From Aldehydirespirator sp965220485 (GTDB taxonomy: Bacteria; Actinomycetota; Acidimicrobiia; Acidimicrobiales; Aldehydirespiratoraceae): a stretch of DNA of 64,000 nt. The notes below the pieces were generated by a model, which saw nothing but the letters and a program-made list of their open reading frames with translations, was not told where the DNA came from and searched no databases. This document shows positions 52,391 through 59,353 of the stretch, one piece after another. Made by a program: the position numbers and the translations under genes. The stretch covers positions 186,001 through 250,000 of the forward strand of contig OZ244832.1 of the NCBI GenBank assembly GCA_965220485.1, read 5' to 3'. The number at the start of each line of letters is the position of its first letter. The stretch's first letter is position 1.

Positions 52391-52489
52391 GTGGCTGGTG
52401 CCAAACTCCCGAAATGGGGGTTTCGCAGTCACAAAACCCCAGGTCAGCGACTTGCGAATTGTGGCAAATTGCCATTTAACACCAGCCAC
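52391..52489. mobile_element. 99-bp IS1182-related MITE, copy 1 (right end of composite element)
   Basis: The ends GTGGCTGGTGCCAAA and ACACCAGCCAC are the same as the IS1182-type copies, with CTAG on both sides. It differs from the inverted copy at 60947-61045 at only three positions. The interior includes AAAACCCCAGGTCAG. It has no ORF and would need the IS transposase in trans. Confidence 0.92.
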
Positions 52490-52493
52490 CTAG

Positions 52494-52629
52494 GGCAAGG
52501 CAGATCGCGTCTACCGGAGTGTGGGTCGAGATTAACCTCTCCGCGGATGACACACTAAAGAAATGCAGGAAGATGCTGGAAGTCTTCGGATACTCCGCGA
52601 GCGATTTGGATGTCCTGACTAAGGAGTAG
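52494..52629 (+). pseudogene. C-terminal part of the interrupted HsdR_N-like nuclease
   Basis: The frame reads RQIASTGVWVEINLSADDTL, then KKCRKMLEVFGYSASDLDVL, and stops at TAG 52627-52629. This is the expected C-terminus of the gene beginning at 46013, and the two parts join in frame through one CTAG. Confidence 0.85.
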
Positions 52630-52810
52630 TCGTCGAGTAAGTCCCGCAACGGATATTCGAGAATGGCATCGCCCTTGACCTCTAAGTAGGCATCCTGTAC
52701 CTGCCTCCAGACACCACCCACATATCGCTGGTAGAGCAGGTCCGAGTTCGGAACTCCACCTGCGTTCGTTCGGACGCTCGACCGGCCTTCACGGGTGTCT
52801 CGCTTGCGTG
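52628..52810 (-). pseudogene. Remnant of a second restriction endonuclease of the same family as 42922-44037
   Basis: On the minus strand the peptide RDTREGRSSV, GVPNSDLLYQRYVGGVWRQ, VQDAYLEVKGDAILEYPLRD is clearly homologous to residues ~190-245 of the nuclease at 42922-44037. The nuclease catalytic core is missing and the sequence ends at the stop of the HsdR_N-like gene. Confidence 0.8.
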
Positions 52811-52872
52811 AGACCCGGTGAGGCTCAGGGCGGTTCAGCTACTCGGATTGCGCCTTGCTAGGCTATACCCCG

Positions 52873-53166
52873 GTGAACGCTGTGGAGAGGCACACGATCA
52901 AGGATATGCTCGACGCTTTGAACCTGCATGAGGTCCGCGCCACCTACGGCGCAGTCGCGGAGGGTGTCTTCGGGGACCGCCGAACCGCGCAGTCGGTTAG
53001 CGGGCTACTCGGGCAGCGTCGGCCATGTGCGTCGTGGGTTGTCAACGCTCACACTAAGGAACCCACCGGTTACCTCGATGATCTCAACCACCCCGCTCCC
53101 CACGTTTCCGCTCGGGCTCACCGAGTTTGCCGCGATGGAACTCCGCAACGAGATGTTGCGCTATGA
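52873..53166 (+). CDS. Small hypothetical protein of the restriction locus, possibly frameshifted
   Basis: GTG 52873 opens IKDMLDALNLHEVRATYGAV, QSVSGLLGQRRPCASWVVNA and TKEPTGYLDDLNHP. I recognise the pattern of small proteins near restriction genes, but no named family. After NHP the frame becomes uninformative, whereas the +1 frame gives ELRNEMLRYELECQ to 53182, which looks more natural. A frameshift around 53080-53100 is likely. Confidence 0.45.
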   Translation: MNAVERHTIKDMLDALNLHEVRATYGAVAEGVFGDRRTAQSVSGLLGQRRPCASWVVNAHTKEPTGYLDDLNHPAPHVSARAHRVCRDGTPQRDVAL

Positions 53167-53250
53167 ACTGGAGTGCCAGTAACGAATCCCCCTTCGGCAC
53201 CATCCGACATAACCCCCACTACGATAAAGGGGCGCTTCGCGTCAGCCGAA

Positions 53251-54393
53251 TCAATTGTGCCCGTCCTCAACGATCTTCAAGTGCCGTGGCTTATCCAAGA
53301 TCAACATCTGACCCTTCTTGCGAACATCTCCGACCACTTCGATCTGGTGCCGATTCTCGAATGCCCCTATCACCTGTGAGAACACTGATTCATCGAACTC
53401 AACATATAGTCGCCGTGCAGATCCATCGATGTCTGCAAGTATATGCGCTCTGCCATCGAATTCATCTGGCTCTCGGTCGAGTCGTACAACATATGCAAGT
53501 AATGAATGATCCAAGAACGGCTCAATATCACGCAATTCCTTCGCAGCATCATCCAAGATATCGACTGAGTTATTGCTAAAGCTGTACTGTCTCGGTGGAT
53601 CACCACCTCGAACGTATGCCCAGTAGAGGCCGATCTCTATTCCTCTTGCCCCCTTAGCAAGTCTTGAGATGGCACTGCACAGATTAGCGCTCACTCCGTA
53701 AGAGCTAGCGTGCTCAAAGATGCTTAGATCTGATGTCTTGCATACTTCTGTGAGCGCTGAAGTTGTGTGGTCCAGCGCTTCAGCCAACTTCAATGTTGCG
53801 CGACGTGAGAATGGAAGATGAACCTGGGTCTCTCCATAGTCGAACATTCTTCCCTGCTCATACAGTGGTAAAGGTACCGGTGAATGCAAGATCAGCGAGT
53901 AGCTGCTAGTCGACGCAGCGACAGGTCTGACTCGGGATAGGTAGTCCGAAATATCCTTGCTCAGTTTGCCACGGTATGCCGCTCTCGGTGCTTCAACCGC
54001 TCGCGCCGCGGCAGAAATCATATCGTGGACATTCGAATATAGATTCGAGTATTCGGATAGCGACAGTGACTCTGTAGTCGGACGGAGTGACGACCAACAT
54101 CGGATAACGTCAGAACCAACCTCCATCAGATCGAGATAGATTTCTGTTTCGGATCTGTTCTCAGCGAGTGCTAGAGTCCTGATTGCATCAGATACACGTT
54201 CAGCATAATCAGCAAAGCTGTCTCGCAATGGAACAAGCATCTCGAGTTCGCTATCTCCAGCAGCAAGGGTGAAGATTGTGGCTCGATCATTCCATATCTC
54301 CTGTTCAACCCAATCCCGAGATCGCGCGTAAGCATGCAGATTGATCGGACTCATGTCGTCCAACATGGTCTTGTCAATCGTACGAAGATTCAC
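53251..54393 (-). CDS. 380-aa protein of unknown function, partner of the DUF4365 gene
   Basis: The protein is mixed alpha/beta with no transmembrane helix. An N-terminal region (MLVPLRDSFADYAERVSDAI, EIYLDLMEVGSDVIRC) is followed by a central SDYLSRVRPVAASTSSYSLI and HSPVPLPLYE, a conserved-looking GVSANLCSAISRLA, and a C-terminal VYVEFDES/RHIEVVGDVRKKGQML-like end (here RLYVEFDESVFSQVIG and HQIEVVGDVRKKGQM). Actinobacterial homologues of unknown role have similar motifs in my memory, but I cannot name the family. It overlaps the upstream DUF4365 gene by 4 nt, and its G+C content is visibly lower than that of the flanks. Confidence 0.75.
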   Translation of the reverse strand: MNLRTIDKTMLDDMSPINLHAYARSRDWVEQEIWNDRATIFTLAAGDSELEMLVPLRDSFADYAERVSDAIRTLALAENRSETEIYLDLMEVGSDVIRCWSSLRPTTESLSLSEYSNLYSNVHDMISAAARAVEAPRAAYRGKLSKDISDYLSRVRPVAASTSSYSLILHSPVPLPLYEQGRMFDYGETQVHLPFSRRATLKLAEALDHTTSALTEVCKTSDLSIFEHASSYGVSANLCSAISRLAKGARGIEIGLYWAYVRGGDPPRQYSFSNNSVDILDDAAKELRDIEPFLDHSLLAYVVRLDREPDEFDGRAHILADIDGSARRLYVEFDESVFSQVIGAFENRHQIEVVGDVRKKGQMLILDKPRHLKIVEDGHN

Positions 54394-54878
54394 TGGATTG
54401 CTCCTGTGCTAGCCTGATTCATGAGCGAAGTGAGGTTTTCGCAATCGAACATGTTGACTTTCGGTATCGTAATTCTTGCTGTGCTGTAGTTGCTCCGGGG
54501 CTCTTCGTTTGCGAGCGATATCCAGTATCCGCAATGGCGCATACACATCTGAGCATCGTCCTGCAGTATCCAATCGTCGGTGTTCTCAGGAACCAAGACG
54601 ACAACGAGTATCCGTGGAATAACGCACTCGGCGCGGAGATCATCGAAGTTCTTTATAGGTAAGTCAAAACGAATAGTCTCACTATCCATCACATCCTGAG
54701 CGGTTGCCTTTAGCTGAAACTCAATTCGAGGCTTTCGATGTTGCGAGCTGCTGATGACACCGTCGATGCTGTCGTTGTCGACCGTGGGTTCATCGATTGC
54801 AAAGCCAGAGCGCGCAGCGACAGCACTGACGTAGGCGAACGAGAAGCGTTCCTTTCGGGTGTTGAGATCCATGGTCAC
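54390..54878 (-). CDS. DUF4365 domain protein, nuclease-like
   Basis: The 162-aa protein begins MDLNTRKERFSFAYVSAVAA and continues VDNDSIDGVIS, RIEFQLKAT and NFDDLRAECVIPRILVVVLVPE, the DUF4365 pattern. Asp39, Glu53, Gln55 and Lys57 resemble a PD-(D/E)XK variant active site (E-x-Q-x-K). GTG 54878 is chosen because TACCCT lies 7 nt upstream on the minus strand. ATG 54872 is the alternative. It is divergent from hisS and coupled to the 380-aa gene. Confidence 0.75.
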   Translation of the reverse strand: MTMDLNTRKERFSFAYVSAVAARSGFAIDEPTVDNDSIDGVISSSQHRKPRIEFQLKATAQDVMDSETIRFDLPIKNFDDLRAECVIPRILVVVLVPENTDDWILQDDAQMCMRHCGYWISLANEEPRSNYSTARITIPKVNMFDCENLTSLMNQASTGAIQ

Positions 54879-55004
54879 GATCCCGAGGGTAGCGGTTAGG
54901 GCCTGTTCAGGCGCAGCGTGAGGCGCCAGAACGTCATTCTGCAACGTCGCCTTGGGTCCGAGCCTCTCCTCGTGGATCGACGGGGGACGGTAGCCTCCGG
55001 GGTT

Positions 55005-56282
55005 GTGGCCCAGCCGTTGTTCCGCGCCCCTGTGGGCACTCGCGACATACTGTCGCCGGAGTCGGCCAGGCGGCGCCGGCTGGTGGGCGTGTTCGCCGAT
55101 CTGGCCGAGCGCGCCGGCTTCGGCCTGCTGGAGTCACCCATATTCGAGGACCTCGGAGTGTTCCAGCGGCTTGGCGCCGACAACGACGTGGTCACCAAGG
55201 AGCTGTTCGAGTTCTTCGACAAGGGCGACCCGCCCCGCCACCTTGCTCTTCGCCCCGAGTTGACCGCCAGCGTCTGCCGGGCGTTCGCTGAACTCCGTCC
55301 CACTCCACCGTGGAAGATCTGGTATTCGGGCCCCCAGTTCCGCTACGAGCGACCCCAGGCCGGCCGTTACCGGCAGTTCGAGCAGGTCGGGGTGGAGACC
55401 CTCGGCACCGACGACCCTCACGCTGACGTTGAGGTGATCGGACTGGGCGTGCGCTTCTATGAGGCCCTGGGCATGAAGCGGGTGCGTCTGCTGCTCAACA
55501 GTCTCGGCGACTCCGAGAGTCGCCCGGTCTACGACGCCGCGCTGACTGACTATCTCAAGAGCCGGCGGGACGAGCTGTCCGAGCAGTCCCAACTGACGCT
55601 GCAACGCAACCCGTTGCGGGTGCTCGACTCCAAGCGGGAGCAGGACCAACCGGTGATCGCGGAAGCTCCCGTGATGGCCGACTTCCTGTCGGGCGCCTCG
55701 GCCGAGCACTTCGCGGCGGTGAGGGCCGGGCTCGACAGCCTCGACGCGGCCTACGAGATCTCGCCCCGACTCGTGCGCGGTCTCGACTACTACACCCGAA
55801 CCACCTTCGAGTTCGTGGCCGACGCCCTCGACACCGCCCAGAACGCGGTGGGCGGCGGCGGACGCTACGACGGGCTGGTGGAGGAACTGGGCGGGCCCCC
55901 GACACCGGGCATCGGCTTCGCCCTGGGTGTGGACCGCATCCTGCTGGCCTGCGACGCCGAGGGCGCCTTCGCAGCCGAGCCCGCGCCGGTGCAGGTGTTC
56001 GTGGTGGACGTCGCCGGCGGCCAGAGCGCGGTCGTGCTGTGCGACCGGCTCCGGCAGGCCGGCCTGGGCGTGGACCGGGCCTTCGACAGCCGGTCCATGA
56101 AGGCCCAGATGAAGCGGGCCGACCGCTCCGGGGCCACCGTCGCGGTGATCGTCGGCCCTGACGAGCAAGCCGTCGGCACCGTTGCGGTAAGGGACATGCG
56201 GCCAGGCGGTGGCCAGCAGCACGTGGCTACCGCAGACGTCGTGTCGGCCGTGACCGAGATCCTGTCCGTGGAGGCTCGATGA
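55005..56282 (+). CDS. hisS: Histidyl-tRNA synthetase
   Basis: This 425-aa class II synthetase has APVGTRDILSPES, LRPELTASVCRAF, motif 2 YSGPQFRYERPQAGRYRQFEQ, LVRGLDYYTRTTFEF and the C-terminal anticodon-binding domain. GTG 55005 starts the conserved N-terminus and follows TAGCCT (54991-54996, 8-nt gap). The ORF from 54918 is an upstream extension. Confidence 0.96.
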   Translation: MAQPLFRAPVGTRDILSPESARRRRLVGVFADLAERAGFGLLESPIFEDLGVFQRLGADNDVVTKELFEFFDKGDPPRHLALRPELTASVCRAFAELRPTPPWKIWYSGPQFRYERPQAGRYRQFEQVGVETLGTDDPHADVEVIGLGVRFYEALGMKRVRLLLNSLGDSESRPVYDAALTDYLKSRRDELSEQSQLTLQRNPLRVLDSKREQDQPVIAEAPVMADFLSGASAEHFAAVRAGLDSLDAAYEISPRLVRGLDYYTRTTFEFVADALDTAQNAVGGGGRYDGLVEELGGPPTPGIGFALGVDRILLACDAEGAFAAEPAPVQVFVVDVAGGQSAVVLCDRLRQAGLGVDRAFDSRSMKAQMKRADRSGATVAVIVGPDEQAVGTVAVRDMRPGGGQQHVATADVVSAVTEILSVEAR

Positions 56283-56295
56283 ATCCGGCTACAAC

Positions 56296-56417
56296 GGAAT
56301 TGGCAGTGGTGGGTGCCGGGTCGGGCGTTGACGGCTGCCGATTCGCGGTGGGTTGGGGGCCTGGCCGGGAATTGGCAGTGGTGGGTGCCGGGTCGGGCGT
56401 TGACGGCTGCCGATTCG
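56296..56417 (+). repeat. Pair of 50-bp direct repeats between hisS and aspS
   Basis: A 50-bp unit starting GGAATTGGCAGTGGTGGGTG and ending GCTGCCGATTCG occurs at 56296-56345 and 56368-56417 (72-bp period). The aspS start region begins with a further GGAATTG. The function is unknown. Confidence 0.9.
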
Positions 56418-56445
56418 AGGTGGGGACGGATGTGGGGTTGGCCGA

Positions 56446-58224
56446 ATGACCGGAATTGACGCCACCGCAATGAGGACCAATCTGTGCGGCCGGCTCGGCC
56501 GTGACGACGCGGGCCGCAAGGTGACGGTGTGCGGCTGGGTGGACCGCCGCCGCGAGCACAGCGAGCACCTCGCCTTCGTGGACCTGAGGGACCACTCCGG
56601 GGTGCTGCAGTGCGTGGTGGACGGCGCCCGCGACCTGCGCTCGGAGTACGTGCTGCGAGTCACCGGCACCTTGAGGCTGCGTCCCGAGGGAACTGCCAAC
56701 CCGGCCCTGGCCACCGGCGAGGTCGAGTTGCAGGACTGCGAGGTGGAGCTGCTGTCACGGGCCGAGCCGCCGCCGTTCCCCCTCGACGAGCGGACCGAGG
56801 TGGACGAGACGCTGCGCTTGCGGCACCGCTACGTCGATCTGCGCAAGTCCCGGATGCAGCACAACCTGCGGGCCCGGGCCGCCGTCAACCGGGCCATCCG
56901 TGGGGCCATGGACGCCCAGGGCTTCGTCGAGGTGGAGACCCCGATGCTCATCGCCTCCACCCCCGAGGGGGCCCGCGACTTCGTGGTGCCGTCCCGCAAG
57001 GAGCCCGGCTCCTTCTACGCCCTTCCCCAGAGTCCGCAGATCTTCAAGCAGCTCACGATGGTGGGGGGCGTCGACCGCTACTACCAGATCGCCCGCTGCC
57101 TGCGCGACGAGGACCTGCGGGCCGACCGCCAGTTCGAGTTCTCCCAGCTCGACGTGGAGGCGTCGTTCGTGACACGCGACGACGTGCTCGGCTTCGTGGC
57201 AAGGGCCGTGGCCGACGCCACCATCGAGGTGACCGGACACGCCCCTGGCACCTTCGATCGCATGACCTGGCATGACGCCATGGAGCGCTTCGGCTCCGAC
57301 AAGCCCGACACCCGCTTCGGCATGGAGCTGGCCGAGCTGACCCCGATCTTCGCTGAGACCCAGGCCCGGGTGTTCCAGGCCCCGTGTGTGAAGGGGATCT
57401 GCCTCACCGGCGGGGCGGAGGCGCTGGCCCGCAGCCGCATCGACGAGCTGGTGGCCACCTGCCAGCGCTGGGGCGCCAAGGGCCTGGCCTGGATGCGGGT
57501 CGTGGCCGCGGAGGATGGCGGCTCAGCCCTCGACGGGGGTGTGGCCAAGTTCCTGTCGTCGGCAGAGGCCGGCGCCGTGATCGAAGCCCTGGAGGCCCGG
57601 CCCGGCGACATGGTGTTCCTGGTAGCCGATGAGCGTCGGATGGTGCGCCATGTGCTTGGGCTGCTGCGCCTGGAGCTGGGCCGGCCGCCGGTCAACGACG
57701 GCAGCTTCAACTACCTGTGGGTGGTCGACTTCCCGCTGTTCGAGGCCCTCAGCGCCGAGGGGGAGCCGATCCCTTCCCACCACCCGTTCACCATGCCCCA
57801 TGAAGACGACCTGGCGCGGCTCATGGCCGCCGACGACCCTCCCCCGGGTGAGGCTCTGCTCGGCATACGCAGCCAGGCCTACGACCTCGTGCTGAACGGC
57901 TGGGAGCTCGGCTCGGGCAGCGTGAGGATCCATCGCCGCGACATCCAGCAGCGCATCTTTGAAGTTCTGGGCATCGCCGCCGACGACGTCCAGGAACGCT
58001 TCGGCTTCCTGCTCGACGCCTTCCGCTACGGCGCCCCGCCCCACGCTGGCTTCGCGGTGGGCCTGGATCGTCTGGCCGCCCTGCTGGTGGGGGAGGAGAA
58101 CATTCGCGAGGTCATCGCCTTCCCCAAGACCCAGTCCGGTTCCGACCCCCTGACCGACGCTCCGAGCCCCATAGCCGAAGCCCACCTGCAAGAACTCGGC
58201 CTGAGAGTCCTGCCCCCCGCCTGA
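56446..58224 (+). CDS. aspS: Aspartyl-tRNA synthetase
   Basis: The 592-aa bacterial-type AspRS has an OB anticodon-binding domain (VTVCGWVDRRREHSEHLAFV), motif 1 EVETPMLIASTPEGARDF, motif 2 QIARCLRDEDLRADRQFEFS, the GAD insertion domain (~280-420) and motif 3 GLDRLAALLVGEENIREVIA. It lies after hisS. No strong Shine-Dalgarno precedes ATG 56446. Confidence 0.96.
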   Translation: MTGIDATAMRTNLCGRLGRDDAGRKVTVCGWVDRRREHSEHLAFVDLRDHSGVLQCVVDGARDLRSEYVLRVTGTLRLRPEGTANPALATGEVELQDCEVELLSRAEPPPFPLDERTEVDETLRLRHRYVDLRKSRMQHNLRARAAVNRAIRGAMDAQGFVEVETPMLIASTPEGARDFVVPSRKEPGSFYALPQSPQIFKQLTMVGGVDRYYQIARCLRDEDLRADRQFEFSQLDVEASFVTRDDVLGFVARAVADATIEVTGHAPGTFDRMTWHDAMERFGSDKPDTRFGMELAELTPIFAETQARVFQAPCVKGICLTGGAEALARSRIDELVATCQRWGAKGLAWMRVVAAEDGGSALDGGVAKFLSSAEAGAVIEALEARPGDMVFLVADERRMVRHVLGLLRLELGRPPVNDGSFNYLWVVDFPLFEALSAEGEPIPSHHPFTMPHEDDLARLMAADDPPPGEALLGIRSQAYDLVLNGWELGSGSVRIHRRDIQQRIFEVLGIAADDVQERFGFLLDAFRYGAPPHAGFAVGLDRLAALLVGEENIREVIAFPKTQSGSDPLTDAPSPIAEAHLQELGLRVLPPA

Positions 58225-58523
58225 CCGACGAGCCGCGGTTCCGGACTTGGCACTTCCAACGGCTAGCGCGGGGTGCGCCAAACCCCACTCATCACCCGAG
58301 AGTCGGCGATGTCAGTTCCCTCCAGGCTGGTTAGCCGATGGAGGTGTCTCAGTCGCAAGTCAACATCAGACGCATCTTGCGGCGTGCTGCTCACCGCCTC
58401 ATCCATCTCGGACCCACAGGCCGCTCTAAGAACCCGATTGAGGAACTCGTCATCGATCGGCCGCTTGGTCACCACCGAGCACGCTATCCGGTGGTACCGG
58501 TAGCTCTGGGCTTTGCTGGCTAG
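58225..58523. other. Intergenic stretch with a possible minus-strand remnant
   Basis: A minus-strand frame (58574 to 58263) includes RPIDDEFLNRVLRAACGSE and DVDLRLRHLHRLTSLEG, which look protein-like, but the frame's start lies inside the MITE at 58524-58626. It may be a short gene cut by that insertion. I cannot assign a function. Confidence 0.35.
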
Positions 58524-58626
58524 TGCGGTGTCCACAAACGTTCGTAGGTTTGAGCTTGCCCGTGACCGCTGCAATCACAGGCCAAACGAGCGCAACCAAC
58601 GCGCGCGAAGGTTACTGGACACCGCA
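58524..58626. mobile_element. 103-bp MITE with TGCGGTGTCCA ends and CTAG flanks
   Basis: TGCGGTGTCCA (58524-58534) and TGGACACCGCA (58616-58626) are perfect 11-bp inverted repeats with CTAG at 58520-58523 and 58627-58630. It has no ORF. Its ends differ from the IS1182 copies here, so its transposase source is not in this window. Confidence 0.85.
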
Positions 58627-58693
58627 CTAGCTCCTTGCGTCGGCCACGGGCACAGGTAGTCCTCCCGCTCGACCAGGGTCGTAGGGTTGTGGA

Positions 58694-59335
58694 GTGGACG
58701 AGGACGATCCCGGCAGGGCGGCAGGGGACGAGACCCATGGGGGTCCGACTCCCGAGGTCCGTTCGTGGCTGCGGACAGTCGAGAACGCCGCCGGAATGAT
58801 CTTCGTGCTGGCCGGTCTGGGACTCGTGGTCATCTACTATCTCGGTGCTTCCGACGGGCTTCCCAACGCCGAGCTTGGGGCATTGGCATTTGGCGCGCCC
58901 TACAGCACATTGGGCTTTCTGGCAATGCTCGGCGGGCGCAGCGGGCGGCCGGCCCTCATGGCGACTTCGAGCATGCCGCTGATGTTCATGTGCATGGTCT
59001 CCGCGGTGACGATTCTGCTGCTGCCGGTAGCGGTCTTCCTTTTCATCAGAGGATTGATCGGGCTCGTTGCAGGGCGGCAGAGGCACCTCGGGTGGGAGGA
59101 GCTGTGTCTGTCTTCGGTGCTCCCCGGCGCTCTAGTTCTTGCGTTCGGCTACCTGCTGTTCCACCAGGACCCGGCGTCTTGGCGGTCCGGAGAGCATTCC
59201 TTCGCCTCCACGAGCGATCACATCACTGTCTTCGAGTCTGCTCTGTCGCTTGGCGCTGTGGTCTTGTCGGCGGCGGTCTCGGTGTTCTGGATCGTCATGG
59301 AGCCGGATCGCAGGCGCAGTTCCACTTCGGCATGA
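58694..59335 (+). CDS. Membrane protein of unknown function
   Basis: The 213-aa protein has a hydrophilic N-terminus and about five hydrophobic helices (AAGMIFVLAGLGLVVIYYLG, FGAPYSTLGFLAMLGG, MFMCMVSAVTILLLPVAVFL, LPGALVLAFGYLLF, LGAVVLSAAVSVFWIVM). TAGGGT (58682-58687) precedes GTG 58694 by 6 nt. No family was recognised. It precedes rarA by 18 bp. Confidence 0.7.
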   Translation: MDEDDPGRAAGDETHGGPTPEVRSWLRTVENAAGMIFVLAGLGLVVIYYLGASDGLPNAELGALAFGAPYSTLGFLAMLGGRSGRPALMATSSMPLMFMCMVSAVTILLLPVAVFLFIRGLIGLVAGRQRHLGWEELCLSSVLPGALVLAFGYLLFHQDPASWRSGEHSFASTSDHITVFESALSLGAVVLSAAVSVFWIVMEPDRRRSSTSA

Positions 59336-59353
59336 GCGCGTAGGGTCGAGGTC

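Larger units (their letters stand above)
46996..52489. mobile_element. 5.5-kb composite element: IS1182-type copy, cargo genes, and a related MITE
   Basis: Both outer ends read GTGGCTGGTG...CACCAGCCAC and are flanked by CTAG (46992-46995 and 52490-52493). The left end is the full IS at 46996-48908 and the right end is the 99-bp MITE at 52391-52489. Between them are a methyltransferase, arfB and pyrE. Excision with one CTAG repairs the interrupted nuclease gene in frame, which shows that the whole segment behaves as one insertion. Confidence 0.8.
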
